Shown: positions 48,000 through 58,041 of the stretch, one piece after another
Numbering within the stretch: the stretch's first letter is position 1
Layout of the letters: every line of letters begins with the position of its first letter
From: Lineus longissimus
Lineage: Eukaryota > Nemertea > Pilidiophora > Heteronemertea > Lineidae
Assembly: GCF_910592395.1 (NCBI RefSeq)
Contig: NC_088311.1
Span: 7,504,501-7,568,500, forward strand
Length of the DNA stretch: 64,000 bases
Direction: 5' to 3'
Notes under the pieces: generated by a model
What the model was told of the DNA's origin: nothing
Database searches by the model: none
Seen by the model: only the letters and a program-made list of their open reading frames with translations
Translations under genes and position numbers: made by a program

Positions 48000-49550
48000 T
48001 CTTCAAAACCGGAATGGGCTGCACAGAGAACTTTCTACAGTACTTTGTCCAACTCGAGCAGTACTGAAAGACACATAAAAATGTCGCCAAGAGCTGTCTG
48101 AAGGCCTATTTCTAGCAGCCATATCGAGCCCGCGTATAGGCCTACTTTATTTCACGTCTTATCGACAAAAATTAATATCAGATAATATCTTACCATAATA
48201 AAGACATAATATCAAAATTTCGGGAGAGAAAGTCCGGACGGGTTTCAATGGTATGCGACATTTTCTTTTCTGACTCAAACTGAGGCTAAGAAGGGCCTTC
48301 ATATTCATAAAGCAAGGGCCTAGGAAAAGGTGGGAGATTCAAATATAGTAGGCCGTTCACCAGTCTACAAAAGACGACCGCGCGAAAACTTTTCATATAC
48401 TTATTAGTAATGTATACAGAGAGTAATGACCTCGCCAGCGTACAATATAAAACACATCTTTAATTTCTTGATACATGTAAGTTGAAACATATATAGAAAG
48501 AGCAATGACATTTGATTAAAAATTTTTTAAATTTCTTAACAAGTTTGAAGGAGTACCGACGTTGCCAGCTTACAGGTGATAATTTTTGTAAAATTTGACA
48601 AGGCCTACAACGGACGTTACTGACAGCGAACTACGCGTTCCAATACGTAGATGTTCTTTCTCAAGTTTATATAAATACAACAGCCACAAAAATGTTTTTT
48701 TATCTGAGGACACAAAACAGGGTAGCCTAAAACTGCAATGTTTTTTCTCCCGTAGGAATACAGTGCACCCTTTGCTTCGGCATATTAGTTCCGTGGCGCC
48801 AGCGCTGTCATGTGCCGCCAATGGTGGTGAAACCGCATGCGGTTTTTCTCCCGTACGAATATATATATACATGTGATATATATGATAATCCTCCGGTGGC
48901 GCCGTGAAATGCCGTTCTCGCTAATGCGTGGCACGACCCACGGAAGATACTGAACAGTGCTGTCCTCCCGTAAACGAGTTGGTTGATTGCGAGATCCACG
49001 AGATGCGCCGGCATCCAGAATGCCTGCCGGGATACACTCCGGACGCGGTGGACCGGCCTCGTCCTGTCGCCATGAGGGAAAGACTATCTGGGTGACGAAA
49101 TGGACTGCATAGGAGTCTAGGATGCAGACTGAAATCTTCTGCGAAGATTTGTAGACAGACCAGGAAACAGGCCACCTGACAAGTGCGACTAAAATGTTTA
49201 GGGTATCAGTCTCGTGACCGATCATGGCTAAATAGCAGGCACTGACCCGTCGGCTTGGGGAAGACGCACACATTACCACGTTTGTTCTTTTTTCGATGTG
49301 AGGTGGTCGTGTATTTCTCTAGCCACTGTCGCCAGCAAATTGTGGTCATCTGTACTCTAGCAGTACAAGACCACTCACACCCAAGTCCTCCATTCAGTAA
49401 AGTGTCCTTTACAGAAACAGGGGATAGGCAAAGCACCAGTTACAGTATCAGGCAGTGATTTCCGCCGAGGGGAACTCTTGAAGATGGACAAAGCCTGGCC
49501 ATAGGTATGTCAATTGTCCTTGCGGTCAAACTCCTTTAACTAGCATTGAC
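48000..49550. other. Unassigned stretch with patches of higher G/C
   Basis: Open frames up to 164 codons (48785-49279 minus) occur, partly because G/C rises near 48780-49100. No family motif was recognised, and no splice-linked coding exons could be assembled. A palindrome AAACCGCATGCGGTTT lies near 48829-48844, followed by a (AT)n tract. Confidence 0.4.
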
Positions 49551-49559
49551 CGCATAGAA

Positions 49560-50000
49560 ATCATAAGACGCGAGGTTGTCACATTGCAACAGTGTCTCCA
49601 GATAACTCCATAACATAAAATGAGGTTGCGACATCACTATTGTGTCTTCAGACAACTCCTCACACCACATACGTTTTTGACATTACTTTGGTGTCTCCAA
49701 ACAACTTTCCATAATATGGAATGAGGTTGCAACATAACTATTGTGTCTCAATGTGACATGAGGTTGTAACATAAATAGCGCGTTTCCTGAGACACGAGGT
49801 TGTGCCATTACTGTACGTCTCCAGACATTATAGTATAATGGCACAACCTGGAGAGTTGTCTGCAGACAAATTTCCCAGGCACAACCTCAGTGATGTGTCT
49901 CTGCTTGAGTCCTTGGACATTTGCCATTGTATGCTCACGACTCTGCCATGTCCCTGGACAACTCTTCATTTAAACTTACTTACTTCGTCCTCTTCGTGCT
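49560..50000. repeat. Degenerate relatives of the 48-bp minisatellite
   Basis: Words such as GAGGTTGTCACATTGCAACA, GTGTCTCCAGATAACTCC and GAGGTTGCGACATCACTATT match the unit of the array at 47430-47705, with insertions between units. Confidence 0.7.
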
Positions 50001-50004
50001 CAGA

Positions 50005-50580
50005 GGACACATAAGGCTTTAATCTTCAGTTTCCATCCAGTTTGGTCGGCAGCCTGTCTGTGGAGGTTTCCCGAAGCCAGATCAAGCTGCTTCAGCTGCT
50101 TCACTTCCTTTTCTACTGTTTGGCACCAGGTCTCTCTTAACTTGGACAGTCTCACTTTTTCGTTCCAATGGACTGCTCTATTTGGTAGAGCACCTGGTGG
50201 CATTTGGCACAGCATTTGTACCTGCTGTACCTTGGTTCTTGTACTGAGTATCCTTGACTCGGACAGACTGGTTTAGCATACCAAATGATGGGTTAGCCTG
50301 CGTTATCCTTGCCAAAACATCTTCTGAATGTCCATCTGCTGTGGGTAAACATCTGCTTAGGTAGACAAATGTACTCATTTCCTCTATGGGTGTTGTATAT
50401 CAATGTTGATGGGCCTTGGTTGATGGGTTCATTGTTGCGATGGTTTTTCATCATCTTTGTCTTTGGTACATTCACTGTCAGCCCAAGTGTAGCGCTTTTC
50501 TCAACAAGTGCGTTTCTCTTCTCTTGCATGACCTGGTGAAGGGGAGAAAGCAGGTCGATGACATCTGCATAATCCATTTA
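50005..50580 (-). pseudogene. Broken LINE reverse transcriptase fragment
   Basis: Three minus-strand frames in order resemble the C-terminal part of a non-LTR endonuclease/reverse transcriptase. The frame ending at 50293 has DYADVIDLLSPLHQVMQEK (the F/YADD box with the second D changed to V) and LGLTVNVPKTKMM. A middle frame has YLSRCLPTADGHSEDVLARI. The last has RETWCQTVEKEVKQLKQLDL followed by the tail of the ORF. Frameshifts, a large internal deletion and the altered YADD motif show it is dead. Confidence 0.8.
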
Positions 50581-50589
50581 AGGTCAGGT

Positions 50590-50960
50590 GGTTTGTTAAC
50601 TGCCACTGACCCCAGACAAGTCTCCAGTTGTGACTCAACTACATCCAAGACATCCTCCCTTTTAAACAAGGTTGTGACTCTGCTGTGTATTTGGAGACTG
50701 CTCAGTCCCTGAGCCTCATTACCCCGGACAAGTCTCCAGTTGTGACTCAACTACATCCCCAGACACCCTCCATTTCAAACAAGGTTGTGACAATGCTATG
50801 TCCCCAAACACCGCTCAGTCATGCATCCATCCCTTAGTCTAAAGACATGAAGCAAGGTCGTGACTTTGCTGTGTCCCAGACATCTCTCAGTTGTGCATCC
50901 CTTAGTCTCATGACATGAAGCAAGGTTGTGACTTCGCTATGTCCCAAGACACCGCCCATT
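50590..50960. repeat. Second block of degenerate GTTGTGAC minisatellite
   Basis: Longer units such as ACAAGTCTCCAGTTGTGACT and GACATGAAGCAAGGTTGTGA / CTT..GCTRTGTCCCAGACA repeat two to three times. They share the TTGTGAC...TGTGTC..CAGACA core with the 48-bp array on the other side of the LINE remnant. Confidence 0.65.
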
Positions 50961-50999
50961 CAGAAATTCCTCAGTTTCATGGTAAGTACTCCCACCAAC

Positions 51000-51990
51000 T
51001 TGTCTCTGATATCCTCGCACATAGCTTCAGCTAACAAACCAAAGAATCAATGCCTGTTTTCATCATTTTATTCAGTTTATTTTATGAAAGTTCACTGTTG
51101 AGGTGCACAACATCTTTACCAAGTCAAGTGACCATTGCAGGCCGATTGTGTGACATTGCTCCCAGCATCAGTGCAATAGTAGGGACCATCTCAGAATATT
51201 TGGTGAAAAAAAGACTATACCCCATTCCACAAAAAATGGCACTCAAGACAAAAAAGCTGACAAAATGGTTGGAGAAAGTTGTCAGTATTTTGTTTCAAAT
51301 GGCTCGCTTATGATAATGCTTTGGCCGAAACTGGAAAAGTAAGTGTTTTTAGATACTTTGGACATTGCGATTGCAGATGAAATATATTATTTTGTTCAAA
51401 TGTTGCATTTTCTGTGCAAAATCGTCAAAGAGCAGACTGCTATTTCCTTGTGGAATCGACTATACATGGTGTTTTTTCTCCCTTAAAGGACAGAGGAGGT
51501 GTATTTGCAGATAGTTCAGTAAGAAAATCACTCTCATCCATAGGTAAATTTTCAAATATTTGAAAGAGCAGAGAACTGGCCTTTAAGGAATCTAGTAGGA
51601 CATGCTTTCCCGAGATGTAGCATATTTGAGGTTGGCTAAACTATTTTCAACGTCCACTTCAATACTGGTTTCTATAATCACAATAACAAAGGCAAGAAAA
51701 TACACAATACATGTAATGATAACTACTCTAGACGAAACAGAGAGGCCAGGGAACTTGGCGATCATCTCAAAATTGCTTGATACCACTAAAAGAGATATTT
51801 TCAACAGGGGAGGGAGGGAGTCAGCCATTTCTATGTCAAAAGTTCTTTGTCACACTTGTGGCATCATCCCTGAAAAGGTTTTTGATGCCAGACGGATATC
51901 TGTTGTTAGCCTTTTGGGTAGGAGGTGGTTCATGGCATTTTTCATCACAAGAACAATTTCAAGCTTATCTCAAGCAATTTTGAGATGATC
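51000..51990. other. Unassigned A/T-rich stretch
   Basis: Open frames at 51050-51313 and 51602-51988 (plus) have no recognisable domain. No gene is called. Confidence 0.4.
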
Positions 51991-51995
51991 CCTTA

Positions 51996-52436
51996 AACCC
52001 GCAGCACACTAGCCGCCAACTTTGGCGACAAGAAGCGTTCAGCTGATGCCTCTCGACGCCAAAGTTGGCGGCCAGTGGATCCCGGTCAGAGCACACCTGC
52101 CCAGAATCGGCGTCCAGTAGCGTCTTTTCCGGCACTTTAGGCTGCCATTTTCAAATCATGTGATATCAAGACGCAATCTGATTGGCCATAGCCTGACCAC
52201 CGACGCCAAGTCAGGCGGCCGTCCGTAGCACACCTGGCTTCTTCTTGTGTTCAAATGCGGCGACACGCGTCAAAAATCAAACATGTTAGATATTTGGCGT
52301 TTAGTTGCGGCAAGTGGCGGCAAGTTACGTTCGCCGACGCCGTTCGTAGCAGACTAGGGATTTTTCAGGCGTTCAGGACTCTTGCGGCAAAAAACGCCAG
52401 TGAACGCCGAAGTTGGCGGCTAGTGTGCTGCGGGCT
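51996..52436. mobile_element. Harbinger-like MITE, 441 bp
   Basis: AACCCGCAGCACACTAGCCG / CCAAC at the left faces GTTGGCGGCTAGTGTGCTGC / GGGCT at the right (one mismatch in 25). TTA lies immediately outside both ends (51993-51995 and 52437-52439), the 3-bp target duplication typical of PIF/Harbinger. No transposase is encoded. Confidence 0.83.
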
Positions 52437-53273
52437 TTAGTTTGCAGTTGCTGCTCAGTTTTGCACTGGAAGTGCACACCAAATCATGTATGTTGCCCCT
52501 ATTATGTAATACTTCCTGACAACTGGTTTGAGGGTTAAATAATGATGGCAGGAAAATCAGATCAAATGCATACTTGCTTCTAAAAATCCAATTCACTTCA
52601 CATTTGCAGGGATTGTGTATTCCATAGTGCAGTGATCAAATATGGGGACAATAATGAATTATGACTAACTTGGCATAATTAAGAGAAAATCGAATTTGCC
52701 TGCAATGAAGTGCTTTTCTGCTGCAGTGGAATTCCTTCCTGATATCTATTCACGATGTTTATCACCGACAATTGAATTCACGATTGAACCATCACACTTG
52801 TGATGTCTTGAAATGTAGCAGCATAGGCCTACAACTGAGCTGTGTTGATTGATTTGTATTCCCGACCCATCAATTTGTTATACAACTTTTTGAAAAGGGC
52901 CTAGGCCAGGTTATATACCAATAAATGAATCTACATGATGCATGATGGTCAAATGTCTTGTCCACAAGTACTCTTCATTATGATAATTTTATGATAGTGT
53001 TCTTCATTAGGTCACAGTAATTATGATTCTTTATTTTCACCATATTTGATAATCACACTATGGGAATACAACATCCCCGCAAATATGAAGTGAATCCAGT
53101 ATCAGTACCTTCCAGTAGCAAAATGCATTTGATCAGGTTTTCGTCCCATCACCTTTATTGTCACTGCATGGAAAACAATCTTCTATCTACCTCACCATGA
53201 ACTGGTGTAAACATTGGACAAAAGATTCTCCAATATGCACCGCAAAAATCCTCGTGCAACCTTACAACACATT

Positions 53274-53391
53274 GGGTGATATGAATAAAGACTAGCAAAT
53301 GCTTTTACTTCAATTTTGTACAGAAATGCCAAGTGTAAATGTACATGGAGTTTTAGATAAAAGTATTTGCTAGTCTTTATTCATATCACCC
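53274..53391. mobile_element. Complete GGGTGATATG-family MITE
   Basis: GGGTGATATGAATAAAGACT / AGCAAATGCTTTTA faces its complement ending TTTATTCATATCACCC. The element is 118 bp and flanked by ATT on both sides. A partial copy lies at 5616-5700. Confidence 0.87.
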
Positions 53392-53394
53392 ATT

Positions 53395-53500
53395 GTCTCT
53401 TTCACAGAATTCCTGTGCTGCGTTCGTCTCTGATCAATTTGCACGCTGTGTGTAAAACTGATCAAACCGAGCGCAGTGCAGGAACTTATTGTGAAGAGAC
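53395..53500. repeat. Imperfect inverted repeat, about 40-bp arms
   Basis: GTCTCTTTCACAGAATTCCT / GTGCTGCG (53395 onward) pairs with CGCAGTGCAGGAACTTATTG / TGAAGAGAC (ending about 53500), with several mismatches and small bulges. It abuts the MITE at 53274-53391. Confidence 0.65.
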
Positions 53501-54105
53501 AAAGCATCAAATAGTTGTTGGAAAATGCCCAAGATTACATGCAATATGGGTAAAATCTTGTCCACAATTCACACCAGCTCGGCAAGGCAGTTAGAGTATC
53601 GTTCCAAACTTGTCTTGATAATCAAACAAACAACAAACAACAAGGACCCAAAGAATTCTGATCAGTATGATCAAAAGATATTTACAGACTTTGTCACGGA
53701 CAAAAAAACCCTTCCCCTCATTTTCACTATATTACATACAACATTTGGTATTTGTGTATTCTTAAAGGGACTATGCGACATTGTTACACCAGGGCCATAT
53801 TAAGATAGAGGGTACAGCTCCCCTGCTTCTCAGACAACATGTTATTCATCTAGACTTTTGCCTTAAATGGGACACAATGATTTATTGTAACCCTCCTCCT
53901 TTGACCAAACTCCTCGATATGGGTCTGTACACTACAAAGCTAAAGTCCGTTTAAGTGTATAAATCACATCATTCGATCCTACAGTTTATGAGACAATTAC
54001 ATACATCTCCTGGATTGTGTTCACGCAAATAAAACTTGATTTGTTGATGCACAGCTCACTATCAAATGAAACTCTACTCAATTTGATCAAAGTTGAGCAC
54101 TGACA

Positions 54106-54324
54106 TGTGATCCGCTCTGACAAAAGTAGGCACTTGGGGTCCAAGTCAGTCAGTCACTGCATTTATGACACCTGACATTCGCTTCAGAAATGACTGATAT
54201 GTGGCATTTTCCCGGGGAAAAGAAAGTTTCTGAAAATAAAAAAAAATTTCTTCTTCACTTTTCCTCTTTTCTCTTCTCCCTTTTCACCATATGCGAGTGC
54301 CTACATTTGCCAGAGCAAGTCACA
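54106..54324. mobile_element. MITE, TGTGACCC family, copy 3 (diverged)
   Basis: TGTGATCCGCTCTGACAAAA / GTAGGCACT at the left and GAGTGCCTACATTTGCCAGA / GCAAGTCACA at the right. CA flanks both sides. The ends match the copies at 25826 and 45556, but the interior is diverged. Confidence 0.75.
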
Positions 54325-54329
54325 CATTA

Positions 54330-56904
54330 GTCAGCGTAGGAATAAAACTAACAAAGACTAGATCAAGAAGTTAACCTGAGTGAAAGAAAAATACAATTTT
54401 GACTAAAAAAGTGACTAAAAAAATTTGTTGACAAAGGAACTGTGAAAGTGTAAGAACAAATAATGAAAAATAATGTCACAATCGTTGTCCCCACGATTTG
54501 ACATTTTTAGTTCTGTTAACTTAACACAGATGGCACTGCCATCGAATATGATATACATGTATCGATATCAAGTAAAGATTTACAACCTGAAATGAATCAA
54601 CTGATTGTTTACAATTGGAAAATGATATTTTCTTTTGATTAGAAAGAGTTAATGAAATATCAGCAATTACACAACCTGGCTGATATTGCCATAAATCAAA
54701 TGACTACAAATCGTACAGTCCAGATCACAATAGCCATCCATCCTGCTTTGCGTCAGAGACATGCAACGAGTTGTGCACCAAGTTGCCGACCTACACGCTG
54801 GGTAGCGCGTCAACTATGAATTTAGGGATGACAATTGTGATTTGGACGGTAACTCCCAATACATCATGAATTTAAATGCACTCCGCAAATGACAGATTTT
54901 TGTCTCTGCAACCTGCTACATAGCCATGGCAACATGACGACTGATTATGGTTCAGCCAATTAGGTAACCGCATTCCAATCACAATCATCATGTTTTCACA
55001 GCAATGATATCCGTCGCAGGTTGCAGCAGCAGAAATCGCTCGTGTGCAGAATGCTTTATGACCAGCTTTTAAATATCACCCTGGTATCTAATCTGAACTC
55101 CTCAGCACACACGGCCAATGAAATCGACCTCGATGTTTGTGTCTGTCGGGTGACTAAAGCGATAATGTCCAGCCACTCTTATGAACTTGACAGAGTTTAT
55201 GCGGAGGGCAGTTCTGGAATACATCAGAAAATTTTCACCGATGTTCTACAAACTTTTTCGTGGATATTTTCGGACGTATATCTTCAGCACCCTCAGGACA
55301 CAAACTCTGCAATAACATATGTGCCGGCTTGGCATTTTCTAATGATATTCCTGATCATATATTATATAACACCATGGTTGGGATGTAGCACTGATAGTGT
55401 GTATGATATGATTCTCTCAAACATAGAAATTATAAATCAATAAAGGATTCATAACTTATAGACATCCTTTGTTCAGTCAATATCAAAATAAACTGGCGTA
55501 AACCTACGCCAAATATATACCAAGTTTTTCCATCTCAACCAGAACCAAGATTGTAGTAGATTATGTACAGGGGATTGTACTGCATCTTGGTTCAAGAAGA
55601 GTGGAAGAACTTGAGGCCACTCCAAGCCAGCCACCCATTTCAGTTCTATTTACAAAACATAGATGTCAGCACCAGATGTAGTTACAGCCTCCAGGAGGGC
55701 AGCTATTTAAAACAATGGCCACCCCACCTGGTCTAAGCATCAGCTAGCCATCAGCAAAGGGAAAGAATGTAACAAATATAAACAAATGAGTAAGCTTAAT
55801 GCTGCGGCATCTTAGTGAGAAGCCAAGAAGCAATTAGCAGGCTCTTAACGGACACAGTGGAAAGGCCTGAGAAAGTGAACAGCCGCCCCTCCAATGGCAT
55901 CGTTCAGAAGATGTGCGTTTCGGAGAGAAATTATTTAGTCTACACAGAAAAAGCGCTGTACTTGTTTAAATAACTTCCATGAATTATCATCCTGCTTAAG
56001 AGTAAAAGCAGGCATGGACACAAGGGGATGGCAAAATGAAGAGCGGGGCCCTTACTTGCAAAAATTCTTTTAAATTGACCAGAAAGTACAACTTCTGTGA
56101 CAATACTTTGTATTAAAAAGTTGTGCTGGCACCCAGGAGTTAGGACGGCTCCTAATCGAGTTCACAGTAACTGCCAAGATAGAACCATTGACTTTACAGC
56201 TCTACTGAACATCGACTAACTCAAGAGAAAAGCAACAACGTCAAGGACAGAACTGTGTCGCAATGTCATGGAGGAAGGGTACTAGAGTTCATAAACACCG
56301 TATCTACATGTAACCAAGGACAGACTTGTGTAGCTGTGTCACGTACCAAGAGCTACATAGAAAGCTCTAAGAGTCCTACACTGATAGCTGGCTGATGTTA
56401 TAATCGGAGCTGGAATGAAAGACTTGCTTGAAGAGGCGTATATCTGTCATGAAGACCCTATCAAGGAGTCGTGAATAATCTTGGAACTGTTGAGCAAAAG
56501 ACAATATGGATTTTTGATATGTACATGGAAAGAGGCCATCACAAAGTAACAAATGCTTCCTGCACACAAGCAAGTCTATATGTGATAAAGGTTGTTTCCT
56601 AAGGGGTTGACCTTCTCTTACAAACTTAACATTGGATTTGACAACAACCCTGATAAAGCACAGAACGGACAACTACACAGAAAACTACCTTTCATATGAC
56701 TGCTTTGTTCGCTTGGCATTGAATGGGTACCACCAATGTTGATCAGGTTTTGTGCAAATGAAGCCTCAGATTTGATGGAGTATCCCCATCAATTGAATGG
56801 TAAATTGGTACCTTAGCTGTAGCTGCCGCAACTAAATGCAACTTTAGGGAGGAAGGAAGGTTCATTTACATAAAGCTGATGAACTTATATTGAGATCCGC
56901 AGAG
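54330..56904. other. Region downstream of the HS3ST gene
   Basis: No coding sequence was recognised. A 140-codon plus frame at 55021-55443 starts from TTG, lacks homology that I recognise and is not called. Part of this stretch may be 3' UTR of the minus-strand sulfotransferase gene. Confidence 0.45.
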
Positions 56905-58023
56905 CTAAGGCCACCCAAAGTCCTTGTCCACCATCCGATAAAATTTATAATTATGAGGTCGAAAATAGTCTTGCAGTTTCTTTACAACTTCCGGCGAGAC
57001 ATTTGGATGCGGTCTTCCCTTCGATTCGGCTAAACATTTTTCATGTGTTTCATTCCGTAAGCAGAAATAACCCTTCGTCCGATTATAATAGAAATTTGCG
57101 GGCGTTATTTTGTGCTCGATCCCGAGAAAGTTTTCGACGATTTTTAACTGACTGACCGGGTCTCTGACCAGTGCCTCTGAGCTCAGGATCAAGAATTGAC
57201 TCAGGGGAAAGTATTGTAACCACCGCTCTAAATGTCTGTGGTAAATTGAGCGTCGGATGGCTCTGTAGGTTGTCCGCACCTCTCCTGTGTCCTCGTTAAT
57301 CGCCAGTTCCTCAAATGACTCATGCTGCTTCCCCTTCGAGAGTTTTGTCATATGAATCTGGGTATAGTCTGAAATAGCACGTTCAGTTGGATCACGCATG
57401 ATCAATATCAATTTGATACTACTGTTCATTTTATGTACGCGCTCTGGGACGCTCTCTTCAACAAAGTACGCGGGCGTTTTTTCTATCGTGATTTGTTGTG
57501 GGAAAGAATACGGCATTTTTCTCCGATACCATTCGTAACCCATGCTATAATTGTCATCGTCGTCAAAGAAGTGTGTTTCTTTATTGGCGATTTGAATCGC
57601 GGGGTGCAAGTTCACAAAGTTTAAAAGCGCTCGTGTGCCTCCTTTGCGGACTCCAATAATAATACATTGAGGTAGACGACGTTTGGTATGTTTGTATCGA
57701 ATGTTGTCATTGTCTCTGTACCTGTGACGGGGCCTGAAGTCATCGGAATCAGGTATGTTGCCATACTTGCTGGTCATCGTCTCCGGCTCATCGGCGGTCT
57801 GTACGACAGGGTTATGGGTACAGCACAATCGCTCGATCAGCCTCTTGTCAAGACAACTGTATATGATGAGGCAGGTTGATAAAGCCGTCAGAACGACAAC
57901 CGCGATGACTTTCAGGGGCGTACATTTTGAGAAACTTTGTATAAGACGAGTGTTGCATGGTCTCTTGGAGTCGGGCGCGGCGGGTAGTTGTTGATATGAA
58001 ACCTCTTTTGTCTTGCTCTTCAT
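56905..58023 (-). CDS. HS3ST5: Heparan sulfate glucosamine 3-O-sulfotransferase, HS3ST5-like
   Basis: A 372-residue type II Golgi enzyme that transfers sulfate from PAPS to the 3-OH of glucosamine in heparan sulfate. Residues 1-36 are cytosolic; a signal-anchor helix follows at about 37-58 (LKVIAVVVLTALSTCLIIYS). A basic stem precedes the sulfotransferase domain from about residue 117. PAPS-binding loop VRKGGTRALL (about 125-134), catalytic Glu-149 with His-151 and Asp-154 in KETHFFDDD, 3'-phosphate-binding RDPTERAISDY (Arg-210, Ser-218), and the paired cysteines 321 and 330 of the substrate-side loop are all present. Stretches such as EWYRRKMPYSFPQQITIEK and VHKMNSSIKL resemble HS3ST5 more than HS3ST1. 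The whole protein is one exon. A splice acceptor (TCGTTGCAG) ends at 58039, so 5' UTR exons lie upstream. A two-codon upstream ORF (ATG AAC TAG, 58036-58038 downward) directly follows it. Confidence 0.95.
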   Translation of the reverse strand: MKSKTKEVSYQQLPAAPDSKRPCNTRLIQSFSKCTPLKVIAVVVLTALSTCLIIYSCLDKRLIERLCCTHNPVVQTADEPETMTSKYGNIPDSDDFRPRHRYRDNDNIRYKHTKRRLPQCIIIGVRKGGTRALLNFVNLHPAIQIANKETHFFDDDDNYSMGYEWYRRKMPYSFPQQITIEKTPAYFVEESVPERVHKMNSSIKLILIMRDPTERAISDYTQIHMTKLSKGKQHESFEELAINEDTGEVRTTYRAIRRSIYHRHLERWLQYFPLSQFLILSSEALVRDPVSQLKIVENFLGIEHKITPANFYYNRTKGYFCLRNETHEKCLAESKGRPHPNVSPEVVKKLQDYFRPHNYKFYRMVDKDFGWP

Positions 58024-58041
58024 TTTTGGCTAGTTCATCTG

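Noticed and set aside
48785-49279. 164-codon minus-strand frame
   Set aside because: Open frames overlap in several registers on a locally G/C-rich patch; no conserved domain was seen.
55021-55443. 140-codon plus-strand frame with a hydrophobic C-terminal stretch
   Set aside because: It starts from TTG, no family was recognised, and no exon partners were found.
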